The notes beneath the pieces are model-generated. The model was not told the origin of the DNA. It saw only the letters and a program-made list of their open reading frames with translations, and did no database searches. From the NCBI GenBank assembly GCA_963205115.1, contig CAUJHV010000049.1:124001-188000 (forward strand): a DNA stretch of 64,000 nt, given 5' to 3'. Source of the DNA: Pseudomonadota bacterium (GTDB lineage: Bacteria > Pseudomonadota > Gammaproteobacteria > Burkholderiales > Burkholderiaceae_C). Positions 56,464 to 64,000 of the stretch are shown piece by piece (position 1 is the stretch's first letter; each line of letters opens with the position of its first letter). A program made the position numbers and the translations under genes.

Positions 56464-57522
56464 TCAATGCGGGAAGGGCCACAGGCGCAGCTTCTCCTTG
56501 CCCACCGACCACAGCCGTGCCAGGCCGTGTGGTTCGACGATGAGGAAGAAGACGATCAGCGCGCCGAAGACCATGAAGGTCAGGTGCGAGGCAAAGGCGG
56601 TGTCGAAGCCCACCTTGGTGCCCAGGATGTCCAGCACGATGGGCAGGATGACGATGAAGGCCGCGCCGAAGAAGCTGCCCATGATCGAACCCAGCCCGCC
56701 GATGATGACCATGAACAGCAGGTCGAAGGAGCGGTTCAGATTGAAGGCGGCCGGCTCCCAGGAACCCAGGTAGACAAAGGCCCACAGCGCACCCGCCACG
56801 CCCACGATGAAGCTGCTGACGGCGAAGGCCGTGAGTTTGGCGTAGACCGGGCGGATGCCGATGACGGACGCGGCGACGTCCATGTCGCGGATGGCCATCC
56901 ACTCGCGTCCGATGTGACTGCGCACGAGGTTCTTGGCGATCAGACCGAACATCACCAGGAAGCCCAGACAGAACAGGTACTTGTCCAGCGGCGTCTCGAT
57001 CTTCCAGCCCAGCAGGCTCAGCCCCGAGACACTCACGGAGCCGGACGACGAATCGTTGGTCAGCCACTTGATGCGCAGGAAGGCCCAGTCGCAGAAGAAC
57101 TGCGCCGCCAGTGTCGCCACCGCCAGGTACAGGCCCTTGATGCGCAGGGACGGAATGCCGAACAGCACGCCGACTGCCATCGAGAACACGCCGCCCAGCA
57201 AGATGGCCAGCACCGCGGGCATGCCGTCGATGCGCACCAGCAGGTTGAAGGCCGCGTAGGCACCCACCGCCATGAAGCCGCCCGTGCCCAGAGAGATCTG
57301 GCCGCAGTAGCCCACCAGGATGTTCAGCCCGAGCGCGGCCAGCGACAGGATCAGGAAGGGAATCAGGATCGCCCGGAACAGGTACTCGCTGGCCAGGAAC
57401 GGCACGACCAGGAATGCGACGGCCAACAAGGCCAGGATCAGTACACGGTCCTGGGTGATGGGAAAGATCTGCTGATCGCTGGCGTAGCTCGTCTTGAACT
57501 GGCCGTTTTCGCGGTAGAGCAT
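56464..57522 (-). CDS. livM: Branched-chain-type ABC transporter permease LivM
   Basis: 352 residues with about nine to ten membrane helices. The permease signature is seen in YCGQISLGTGGFMAVGAYAA, GIPSLRIKGLYLAVATLAAQ and the late FFGAAFIVILPIVLDILGT. It forms the membrane channel with LivH. The livH-livM gap of 98 bases contains strong hairpins (57556-57642), so the livM level may differ from that of livH. Confidence 0.93.
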   Translation of the reverse strand: MLYRENGQFKTSYASDQQIFPITQDRVLILALLAVAFLVVPFLASEYLFRAILIPFLILSLAALGLNILVGYCGQISLGTGGFMAVGAYAAFNLLVRIDGMPAVLAILLGGVFSMAVGVLFGIPSLRIKGLYLAVATLAAQFFCDWAFLRIKWLTNDSSSGSVSVSGLSLLGWKIETPLDKYLFCLGFLVMFGLIAKNLVRSHIGREWMAIRDMDVAASVIGIRPVYAKLTAFAVSSFIVGVAGALWAFVYLGSWEPAAFNLNRSFDLLFMVIIGGLGSIMGSFFGAAFIVILPIVLDILGTKVGFDTAFASHLTFMVFGALIVFFLIVEPHGLARLWSVGKEKLRLWPFPH

Positions 57523-57555
57523 TTTTTGCCTTCGAATGATCTTTTAGTTTCGGCC

Positions 57556-57592
57556 GGGCCTGCGGCCCTTCACATGCGCATGGCGCATGTGA
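57556..57592. repeat. Tandem palindromes in the livH-livM gap
   Basis: Two perfect hairpins lie back to back: GGGCC (57556-57560) with GGCCC (57564-57568), and TCACATGCGC (57570-57579) with GCGCATGTGA (57583-57592) around ATG. Palindromes of this kind between operon genes resemble dispersed REP-like elements, but only one copy is in this window. Confidence 0.55.
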
Positions 57593-57602
57593 GCCTTCAC
57601 TG

Positions 57603-57642
57603 AAAAATCATTGCTCGCGTTCATACGCGATCAATGATTTTT
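57603..57642. terminator. A/T-flanked hairpin at the livH 3' end
   Basis: AAAAATCATTG (57603-57613) pairs with CAATGATTTTT (57632-57642); inner CGCG pairs extend the stem and the livH stop is inside. On the minus strand the stem ends in a T-run, the shape of a Rho-independent terminator, yet three transporter genes follow. It may attenuate or stabilise the upstream transcript. Confidence 0.6.
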
Positions 57643-58550
57643 TCGCCGAACAGGCCTTGCGGACGGATCAGCAGGAAGCCCAGTGCCAGGACATAGGCAA
57701 ACCAGATCTCGATGCCGCCGCCGAACATCGGGCCGATGTAGACCTCGGAGAGCTTTTCGCCCACGCCGATGATCAGCCCGCCGATGATGGCGCCGGGCAC
57801 GCTGGTCAGGCCGCCCAGGATCACCACCGGCAGGGCCTTCAGCGCCACCTGCGACAGCGAGAACTGCACGCCCAGCTTGCTGCCCCAGATGATCCCGGCC
57901 ACCAGCGCAGCGAAGCCGGCTACGCTCCAGACGATGACCCAGATGCGCTTGAGCGGAATGCCGATGCTCTGCGCCGCCTGGTGATCGTCGGCCACCGCGC
58001 GCAGTGCGCGGCCCGTGCTGGTGTACTGGAAGAAGGCCGCCAGCAAGCCCACGAGGGCCGCCGCGATGACTGCCGCAAAGAGGTCTTCCTGGTTGACGAG
58101 GATGCCGCCCTGGAAGACGTTTTCGAACAGGAACATCGGCTCCTTGGGCAGACCGATGTCGATCTTGTAGATGTCAGAGCCGAAGATGGTCTGCCCGAAA
58201 CCGTCCATGAAGTAGGTAATGCCCAGTGTGGCCATCAGCAGCGTGATGCCTTCCTGGTTGACCAGCTTGCCCAGCACCAGGCGCTCGATCAGCCAGGCCA
58301 CGGCAACCATGACCAGCATGGCCCCCACGAAGGCCAGCAGGTTGACGCCGACCTTGCTGTCCATGCCGGTGAGCTTCGGAATCCATTCGGAGAAGCGCGC
58401 CATGGCCAAGGCCGCGAACAGCACCATCGCCCCTTGGGCGAAGTTGAAGACGCCGCTGGCCTTGAAGATGAGCACGAAGCCCAGCGCCACCAGCGAATAC
58501 AGCATGCCCGTCATCAGGCCGCCGATGAGGGTTTCGAGAAACGGTCCCAT
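57621..58550 (-). CDS. livH: Branched-chain-type ABC transporter permease LivH
   Basis: 309 residues with eight or so membrane helices. Typical stretches are GLMTGMLYSLVALGFVLIFK with ASGVFNFAQGAMV, RALRAVADDHQAAQSIGIPL and the C-terminal ALGFLLIRPQGLFGEKIIDRV-like end (here ending KIIDRV). ATG 58550 gives the family start MGPFLETLIGGL; the frame upstream overlaps livG. It is 17 bases after livG. Confidence 0.93.
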   Translation of the reverse strand: MGPFLETLIGGLMTGMLYSLVALGFVLIFKASGVFNFAQGAMVLFAALAMARFSEWIPKLTGMDSKVGVNLLAFVGAMLVMVAVAWLIERLVLGKLVNQEGITLLMATLGITYFMDGFGQTIFGSDIYKIDIGLPKEPMFLFENVFQGGILVNQEDLFAAVIAAALVGLLAAFFQYTSTGRALRAVADDHQAAQSIGIPLKRIWVIVWSVAGFAALVAGIIWGSKLGVQFSLSQVALKALPVVILGGLTSVPGAIIGGLIIGVGEKLSEVYIGPMFGGGIEIWFAYVLALGFLLIRPQGLFGEKIIDRV

Positions 58551-58567
58551 GTCGTGTGTCTCCGGGC

Positions 58568-59353
58568 TCAGTGGGACGTGCCCAGGTAGGCGCTGATCAC
58601 ATCCGGGTTGGCGCGCACCTCGTCGGGCGTGCCGTCGCCGATCTTCTTGCCGTAGTCCAGCACCACGACGCGGTCGGAGATGTCCATCACCACGCCCATG
58701 TCGTGTTCGATCAGCACGATGGTCGTGCCGAACTCTTCGTTGACGTCGAGCACGAAGCGGCACATGTCCTGCTTCTCCTCGACGTTCATGCCCGCCATCG
58801 GTTCGTCCAGCAGCAGCACCTGCGGCTCCATCGCCAGCGCGCGGCCCAGGTCGACGCGCTTTTGCAGGCCGTAGGGCAGGCGGCCCACGGGTGTCTTGCG
58901 GTAGGCCTGGATCTCGAGGAAATCGATGATGTGCTCGACGAATTCGCGGTGCTGCGCCTCTTCGCGCGCGGCCGCGCCGATGTGCAGCGCCTGCTGGAAG
59001 ATGTTGGTCTTCATCTTCAGGTTGCGTCCGGACATCAGGTTGTCGATGACGTTCATGCCCTTGAACAGCGCCAGGTTCTGGAACGTGCGGGCCACGCCCA
59101 TCTCCGCCACCTGCCGGCTGCTCATGTGGCTGAAGGTCTTGCCGCGGAAGGTGATCGAGCCCTGCTGCGGCGCGTAGACGCCGTTGATGCAGTTGAGCAT
59201 CGAGCTCTTGCCCGCGCCGTTCGGGCCGATGATGGCCCGCACCTCGTGCTCGCGCACGTTGAAGCTGATGTCGGTGAGCGCCTTGACGCCGCCGAAACTC
59301 AGGGAGATGTTCTTGACGTCCAGGATGACGTCGCCGATCTTCTTTTCGCTCAT
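58568..59353 (-). CDS. livG: Branched-chain-type ABC transporter ATP-binding protein LivG
   Basis: 261 residues. Walker A GPNGAGKSS, signature region LPYGLQKRVDLGRALAMEP, Walker B VLLLDEPMAGM, H-loop IEHDMG. The signature LPYGLQKRVDLGRA (instead of LSGGQ) is that of LivG proteins of aromatic-acid-type transporters linked to CoA ligases, as far as I recall. ATG 59353 is two bases after the ligase stop, so ligase and transporter are strictly coupled. Confidence 0.93.
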   Translation of the reverse strand: MSEKKIGDVILDVKNISLSFGGVKALTDISFNVREHEVRAIIGPNGAGKSSMLNCINGVYAPQQGSITFRGKTFSHMSSRQVAEMGVARTFQNLALFKGMNVIDNLMSGRNLKMKTNIFQQALHIGAAAREEAQHREFVEHIIDFLEIQAYRKTPVGRLPYGLQKRVDLGRALAMEPQVLLLDEPMAGMNVEEKQDMCRFVLDVNEEFGTTIVLIEHDMGVVMDISDRVVVLDYGKKIGDGTPDEVRANPDVISAYLGTSH

Positions 59354-59355
59354 GG

Positions 59356-61302
59356 TCAGGCCGCCTTCTGCACGGAGGCGAACGTCTTGGCGTCGATGAT
59401 CGACAGCGTGGCCGAGACGCTGCCCGAGCGGCCGTCCTCGAACTTCACGGCCGTCTCGATGAACTGCTCGGTCTTGCCGCCGTACATGGCGTCGACCAGC
59501 ACCTGGTACTTGTCGTTGATGAAGCCGCGCTTGACCTTGCGTGTGCGTGTCATCTCGCCATCGTCGGCGTCGAGCTCCTTGTGCAGCACCAGGAAGCGGC
59601 TGATCTGGCTGCCGGTGAGCAGCTTGTCCTGCGCGAGGTCGGCATTCACCTTCTCGACGCACTCCTTGATCATCGCCAGCACCTCCGGCTTGGCCGCCAG
59701 GTCGGTGTAGCCGGCGTAGGGCAGGTTGCGCCGCTCGGCCCAGTTGCCCACGGCCTCGAAGTCGATGTTGACGAAGGCGCAGACCTTCTCGCGCTTGTCG
59801 CCGAAGGCGACGGCCTCCTTGATGAAGGGGAAGAACTTCAGCTTGTTCTCGACATACTTGGGCGCGAACATCGCACCGTCGTTCGGGCCGCCGACGATGC
59901 GGCCCACGTCCTTGGCGCGATCGATGATTTTCAGGTGGCCGCCGGCGTCCAGGAAGCCGGCATCGCCCGTGTGGTACCAGCCGTCCTCGGTCAGCACCTC
60001 GGCCGTGGCCGCGGGATTCTTGTAGTACTCCTTGAGCAGGCCCGGCGACTTCACCAGCAGTTCGCCGTTCGGTGCGAGCTTGATTTCCACGCCGTCGATC
60101 GGCACGCCCACGGTGTCCGCCTTGGCCTCGTTGTCGGGCTGCAGGCACACGAAGACGGCCGTCTCGGTGGAGCCGTAGAGCTGCTTGAGGTTGACGCCAA
60201 TGGAGCGGTAGAAGGTGAACAGGTCCGGGCCGATGGCCTCACCGGCCGTGTAGGCCACCCGCACGCGCGAAAAGCCCAGCGTGTTGCGCAGCGGCCCGTA
60301 GATGCACAGGTTGCCCAGCGCGTAGGTCACCGAGTCGACGAGTCCCAGCGGCTTGCCGTCCATGCGCGCAGGTCCCACGCGCCGCGCCACGTCCATGAAG
60401 CGCTGGAACAGCCACTTCTTGATCGTGCTGGCGTCCTCCATGCGGATCATCACGCTGGTCAGCAGGCCCTCGAAGATGCGCGGCGGCGCGAAGTAATAGG
60501 TCGGGCCGATTTCCTTCAGGTCGATAGTCACCGTGGCCGCCGACTCGGGGCAATTCACCACGTAGCCGCAGGACAGCCACTGCGCATAGCTGAAGATGTT
60601 CTGGCCGATCCAGGCGGGCGGCAGGTAGGCCAGCACCTCTTCCTTCTCGGTCAGCTTGTCGAAGCGTGCGCCAGCGGTGGCGCGGTCCAGCAGCGTGAAG
60701 TGCGTGTGCACGACACCCTTCGGGTTGCCCGTGGTGCCGGAGGTGAAGAACATCGCCGCCACATCGCGCGGCTGGACCTGGGCGACCTGCTCGTCGAAGA
60801 AGCCGGGGCGAGCGGCGTGTGCGGCCTGGCCGGTGGCCAGCAGCGTGTCCAGCGGTTCGAGGCCGGCTTCGGCGTAGCTGCGCAGGCCGCGAGGGTCGTC
60901 GTACCAGATGCGGGCGATCTGCGGGCACTTCTCGCGGATCTCGAGCATCTTGTCGACCTGCTCCTGGTCCTCCACGACGGCGAAGCGCACGTCGGCGTTG
61001 TTGATCGGGAAGACGAACTCCGCGCTTACCGCATCCTGGTACAGCGGCACGGGCACGGCGCCCAGCGACTGCACGGCCAGCATCGCGGCATACAGGCGAG
61101 GGCGGTTGTCGCCAACGACGACCACGTGGTCGTCGCGCGCCATGCCGGCCTGCGAAAAGCCGCAGGCCATGCGCCGGACCAGATCGGCCAGGTCGGCCCA
61201 TGTGGTGGTTTGCCAGATGCCGTATTCCTTGACACGCAACGCCGGCGCCGTCGGGCGCCGGGTGGCGTGGTCGAGCATCAGCCGGGGAAATGTCGACGTC
61301 AC
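59356..61302 (-). CDS. AMP-dependent acyl-CoA ligase of the transporter operon
   Basis: 648 residues of the ANL superfamily, length and wording of long-chain acyl-CoA synthetases (FadD15-like). Motifs: P-loop FFTSGTTGNPKGVVHTH, YGSTETAVF, DGWYHTGDAGFLDAGGHLKI with the adenylate-binding Asp, and IDRAKDVGRIVGG. The C-terminal Lys lies in TRTRKVKRGFINDKY. It should convert the imported acid to its CoA thioester. I chose GTG 61302, eight bases after a GAGGAG ribosome site; a TTG at 61383 would add 27 non-conserved residues. It heads the minus-strand operon and is divergent from the Crp/Fnr-type regulator. Confidence 0.9.
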   Translation of the reverse strand: MTSTFPRLMLDHATRRPTAPALRVKEYGIWQTTTWADLADLVRRMACGFSQAGMARDDHVVVVGDNRPRLYAAMLAVQSLGAVPVPLYQDAVSAEFVFPINNADVRFAVVEDQEQVDKMLEIREKCPQIARIWYDDPRGLRSYAEAGLEPLDTLLATGQAAHAARPGFFDEQVAQVQPRDVAAMFFTSGTTGNPKGVVHTHFTLLDRATAGARFDKLTEKEEVLAYLPPAWIGQNIFSYAQWLSCGYVVNCPESAATVTIDLKEIGPTYYFAPPRIFEGLLTSVMIRMEDASTIKKWLFQRFMDVARRVGPARMDGKPLGLVDSVTYALGNLCIYGPLRNTLGFSRVRVAYTAGEAIGPDLFTFYRSIGVNLKQLYGSTETAVFVCLQPDNEAKADTVGVPIDGVEIKLAPNGELLVKSPGLLKEYYKNPAATAEVLTEDGWYHTGDAGFLDAGGHLKIIDRAKDVGRIVGGPNDGAMFAPKYVENKLKFFPFIKEAVAFGDKREKVCAFVNIDFEAVGNWAERRNLPYAGYTDLAAKPEVLAMIKECVEKVNADLAQDKLLTGSQISRFLVLHKELDADDGEMTRTRKVKRGFINDKYQVLVDAMYGGKTEQFIETAVKFEDGRSGSVSATLSIIDAKTFASVQKAA

Positions 61303-61438
61303 TGCGTGTCTCCTCGCGGGCGGCCACCGGGTCGTGCCGCTCTTCTCATTGGTCGGGAATTCTGCGGATGAGTTTGACGCCAACTTGTCGTTGTAAAGAC
61401 AATCTACGGGTTACCACTGATCGGTCTTACCCCAGACG
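61303..61438. promoter_or_regulatory. Divergent control region, CoA ligase / Crp-type regulator
   Basis: 136 bases. An inverted repeat TTGTC (61385-61389) and GACAA (61398-61402), spaced by eight A/T-rich bases, is the best operator candidate for the adjacent regulator. Its half-site resembles but does not equal the Crp (TGTGA) or Fnr (TTGAT) half. No strong -35/-10 pair is evident. Confidence 0.4.
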
Positions 61439-62164
61439 ATGAACCCCGCCCCGCATACACCCGCCTCCATGGCCTTGCTGTCGCGCTCGCGTGCGCCGAC
61501 GCGCGACGAGTTGTCCGCGGTTCCCTGGCTCGATGTGCTGCAACCGCAGGAGCGGGCACAGGCGATGGCGGACCTGCGCGTGGTCGAGGTCGACGCGGGC
61601 GAACACGTGTGCCGCGTGGGACGAGAGCCGGCGTTCTGGTTCGGTGTCATCGACGGGCTGCTGAAGATGAGCAACGACACGGCGCAAGGCATCCCGATGA
61701 CCTTCACAGGCATCCCGCCCGGCGGCTGGTTCGGTGAAGGCACGCTGCTCAAGCACGAGCCTTATCGCTACAACATCCAGTCGCTGCGTCGGGGCCTGAT
61801 CGCCGGCATCACGGTGCAGACCTTCGACGCGCTGCTGGCGCGCAGCATCAGCTTCAACCGGTTCGTGATGCTGCAGCTCAACGAGCGGCTGGGCCAGTTC
61901 ATCGGCGCGCGCGAGATCGACCGCATGACGCAGCCCGATCAGCGTGTGGCTCGCTCACTGGCCGCGCTGTTCCACCCGACGCTCTATCCGGGCGTGGGCA
62001 CGCTGCTGCGCATCACGCAGCAGGAACTGGGCTACCTGGTCGGCCTGTCGCGCCAGCGGGTGAACGTCGCGCTGAGCGCGCTGCAGGCCGAGGGCTTGAT
62101 CCGCATCGAGTACGGGGGCTTGCGCGTGCTGGACCTCGAGACCCTGCGCGCCTACGGGCACTGA
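61439..62164 (+). CDS. Crp/Fnr-family transcriptional regulator
   Basis: 241 residues. The N-terminal cyclic-nucleotide-binding-type barrel spans about 40-145 (GIPPGGWFGEGTLL) and the C-terminal winged helix about 165-238, with recognition helix LSRQRVNVALSAL. The glycine-rich phosphate cassette of true cAMP binders (RSA) is not seen, and the cysteines needed for an Fnr iron-sulfur cluster are absent, so the signal may be the imported acid or its CoA ester. Divergent position suggests it controls the ligase/transporter operon. Confidence 0.87.
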   Translation: MNPAPHTPASMALLSRSRAPTRDELSAVPWLDVLQPQERAQAMADLRVVEVDAGEHVCRVGREPAFWFGVIDGLLKMSNDTAQGIPMTFTGIPPGGWFGEGTLLKHEPYRYNIQSLRRGLIAGITVQTFDALLARSISFNRFVMLQLNERLGQFIGAREIDRMTQPDQRVARSLAALFHPTLYPGVGTLLRITQQELGYLVGLSRQRVNVALSALQAEGLIRIEYGGLRVLDLETLRAYGH

Positions 62165-62203
62165 CCCCGGCCGGCTGGCACGGGTCGACCCGGTCCGCCG
62201 CCT

Positions 62204-63079
62204 TCAGCAGCGCGTGCGCAGGGGCTTGAAGAAGACCGTCACCTGCGCGTCGACCGCGTCTTCCAGCAGGCGGCGTTCGCGGGCGTCCAGGCGCGAGGCC
62301 GCCTTGGCGTGGATGGCCTGGATCCCGTGCACCGAGCGGCCGGAGAAGAAGCGGGTGTAGACCAATGCATTGAGGTGTTCGCCCACGGCGCTCTGGTGTG
62401 TGCCGTCGGCAAAGAGCTTCGCACCCAATGCCGGGTCTTGCGTGCGCACGGCGTGCCAGGCGCGCATCACCTGAACGGGTAGTGCACCCGGCACCTGGCG
62501 GGCAGCCTCCTCGACGGCGACGGCCGCGCCGGGGAATTGCGGCCCGCCCGGATCGCCCTGGAAGCTCCAGACCTGCTGGAACAGCGGCGTGGCGCCGCCG
62601 CGCCGGATGTACTCCACCAGCGGGCGCACCGCGGCGAGGAAGGCCGTGGGCGATTCGTAGCCCTCGTAGTAGCCTTGCAGGTTGACGGCATCGAAGCGTG
62701 GATCGGCCGCCACCGCCAGTGTCTGCGGATTGCGCGCATGATCCGAAAAGTTGGCGCCGCCCTGGATGCGCACGTCGAACTTCAGCTGGATGCCGCGCTC
62801 GGTGAGCATCGGCGCCAAGCGGGCCGGCATCGGGCCGGCGCTGGAGCCGGGAATGTCGGGCGCCGTACCGGTGAGCGAGTTTCCGATCCAAAGCACCTGC
62901 AGCCGACTGCCCGGCGCGAGGCCGCCTGCTGGTCCGGCAACCGTGAGTGCGCAGGACTGGGCCTGCGCCAGCGGCGGCAGTGCCAGGATGATCGCGGCGC
63001 CGGCCGCGCACAGCAGGAGCCTGCGCCGGCCCCACGATGTGGAGCCCGTGGCGGCGCGCAAGAGAAGCGATGAGTCCAT
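62204..63079 (-). CDS. Secreted SGNH-hydrolase-like protein
   Basis: 291 residues. A basic N-terminus and hydrophobic segment (LLLCAAGAAIILALPPLAQA) form a signal peptide. The mature protein has VLWIGNSLTG in the position of the GDSL block (nucleophile Ser) and DGTHQSAVGEHLNAL as block V with the Asp-x-x-His pair, so an esterase/deacylase of the SGNH fold is likely. I chose ATG 63079, which places the signal peptide normally; in-frame starts up to 63139 add Arg-rich residues. Convergent with the regulator gene, 39 bases between stops. Confidence 0.7.
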   Translation of the reverse strand: MDSSLLLRAATGSTSWGRRRLLLCAAGAAIILALPPLAQAQSCALTVAGPAGGLAPGSRLQVLWIGNSLTGTAPDIPGSSAGPMPARLAPMLTERGIQLKFDVRIQGGANFSDHARNPQTLAVAADPRFDAVNLQGYYEGYESPTAFLAAVRPLVEYIRRGGATPLFQQVWSFQGDPGGPQFPGAAVAVEEAARQVPGALPVQVMRAWHAVRTQDPALGAKLFADGTHQSAVGEHLNALVYTRFFSGRSVHGIQAIHAKAASRLDARERRLLEDAVDAQVTVFFKPLRTRC

Positions 63080-63223
63080 GACGCAAATTGTGCCGCTGCG
63101 CATCACGCGACGACGACGGCGATGGGCGTGTGCGCGCACCCCTGTCCCGGTGGCACCGGATGACCCTGCCGCGTGATCGGGTTCTAATCGCCCCTTAAAT
63201 CACAATAAAGCGGTCTTGGGAAC

Positions 63224-64000
63224 ATGTCGACGCGGCTCGGCCAGCTCGACGGCTTGCGCGGCATTGCCGCGCTGGTGGTCGTGGCCTATCACTACACGAC
63301 GCGCTTCGACGAGCGCTTCGCCCACACGCAGGTCCTGCCGTTCGAGCTGTCCTGGGGCAGCCTCGGCGTGGAGCTGTTTTTCGTGATCAGCGGCTTCGTC
63401 ATCTTCATGACGCTGGACCGCTCGCGCACGCCGGGCGATTTTGCGGTCTCGCGCTTCTCCCGCTTGTTCCCGACCTACTGGGCGGCCATGCTGATCACCT
63501 GGTGCGTGATCACACTGGCCGATGTGCCGGGCACCACGCGCACCGTGCGCGACCTGCTGTGGAACATCAGCATGCTGGGCGGCTCTCTGGGCGCACGCCC
63601 GATCGATGGCGCCTACTGGTCGCTGGAAATCGAACTGTTCTTCTACGCCTGGATGCTGCTCGTGGCGGCATTCGGCCTGCCCCAGCGCGGTCAGCTGTGG
63701 CTGCAGCTCTGGCTGGCAGGATCCGTGGCCAGCGGCCTGTCGGCACGCCTGGGCGGACCGAAGCTGCCCTACATCGTCCATCACGTCAGCCTGATGACCT
63801 GGATCGGCTGGTTTGCCTTGGGCATGCTGGCCTACCTGTGGAAACGCGACGGGCGGCCAGGCCGTGCATCCGTCATCACCCTGGTGCTGGCGCTGGCGGC
63901 CATCGGCGCGCAGATGGGGCCGGGCATGGCGCTGTTCGCGCTGGGCTGCTTTGCGGCCGTGGCGGCAGCCGGCCTGGGCCGCCTGCGTGGTGTCGATGCG
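63224..64000 (+). CDS. Membrane acyltransferase (acyltransferase-3/OafA type), 3' end outside window
   Basis: Open from ATG 63224 to the right edge (259 codons, no stop), so the gene is cut by the window. The start LGQLDGLRGIAALVVVAYHY and later GVELFFVISGFVIF and DGAYWSLEIELFFYAW are the signature stretches of the acyltransferase-3 family, which move acetyl or other acyl groups to sugars across the membrane. About six membrane helices are visible so far. It is divergent from the SGNH-like gene across 144 bases. OafA-type and SGNH domains are often partners or fused, so the pair may act on one surface glycan; that link is inferred. Confidence 0.85.
   Translation, partial: MSTRLGQLDGLRGIAALVVVAYHYTTRFDERFAHTQVLPFELSWGSLGVELFFVISGFVIFMTLDRSRTPGDFAVSRFSRLFPTYWAAMLITWCVITLADVPGTTRTVRDLLWNISMLGGSLGARPIDGAYWSLEIELFFYAWMLLVAAFGLPQRGQLWLQLWLAGSVASGLSARLGGPKLPYIVHHVSLMTWIGWFALGMLAYLWKRDGRPGRASVITLVLALAAIGAQMGPGMALFALGCFAAVAAAGLGRLRGVDA

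Noticed and set aside
52481..61302. The two CoA-ligase-like proteins as trans-loading enzymes for the A-less NRPS module
   Set aside because: Both are embedded in a separate transporter operon beyond the backbone genes, and neither resembles amino-acid-activating domains.

Overview
The window is high-GC DNA from a betaproteobacterium, most likely of the order Burkholderiales. The evidence is the family make-up of the backbone: a DUF6776-type protein, bactofilin and erpA at the left; anmK, an M23 peptidase, tyrS and dtd in the middle; and at the right a Bug-type (TctC) solute-binding protein beside a branched-chain-amino-acid-type ABC transporter with CoA ligases. I see no rRNA, tRNA, CRISPR array, transposase or integrase.

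Layout. (1) 3-1402: backbone genes DUF6776 (partial), bactofilin and erpA. (2) 1466-3786, minus strand: tviC and tviB, which make UDP-N-acetylhexosaminuronic acids. (3) 4157-24126, plus strand: a tightly packed hybrid NRPS/PKS operon. It holds NRPS C-A(Thr)-T-E-C-T, PKS KS-AT-ACP-aminotransferase, NRPS C-A-T, an Sfp-type phosphopantetheinyl transferase, two exosortase-locus-type alpha/beta hydrolases, a Wzx-type flippase and a YdcF/DUF218 protein. (4) 24127-25058: about 930 bases with no intact gene, only possible gene remnants and two copies of a 16-base motif. (5) 25059-46025, plus strand: an exopolysaccharide operon of the XrtA/PEP-CTERM-associated kind, with initiating sugar-phosphate transferase, short Wza-type exporter, chain-length protein, tyrosine autokinase, beta-barrel protein, secretion ATPase fused to a WecB-like domain, two polysaccharide deacetylases, four glycosyltransferases, two asparagine-synthetase-like amidotransferases and a Wzy/O-antigen-ligase-like protein. 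No exosortase is present. (6) 45944-51302: backbone resumes with anmK, M23 peptidase, tyrS, a CDF transporter and dtd. (7) 51411-61302, minus strand: an uptake/activation operon (648-residue acyl-CoA ligase, livG, livH, livM, livK, livF, a small hypothetical gene, a PaaK-like protein and a Bug protein), with a divergent Crp/Fnr-type regulator at 61439. (8) 62204-64000: an SGNH-like lipoprotein-size secreted protein and a right-edge-truncated membrane acyltransferase.

How the parts fit. The ~44.5 kb block from 1466 to 46025 sits between the converging 3' ends of erpA and anmK, which I recall as near neighbours in many Burkholderiales, so it looks like an inserted accessory island. Within it, the sugar-nucleotide enzymes, initiating transferase, glycosyltransferases, flippase, polymerase and export genes form a complete Wzx/Wzy exopolysaccharide pathway. 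The NRPS/PKS line, PPTase and two hydrolases sit in the same block and direction, and the flippase gene is inside the NRPS operon rather than the polysaccharide operon. The most interesting inference is that the peptide/polyketide product is attached to, or made with, the polysaccharide. In standard exosortase-A loci the same two hydrolases accompany a stand-alone acyl carrier protein, an AMP ligase and a PLP enzyme; here a megasynthase carries those same activities. This is inference from gene content and order and is not proven by the sequence.
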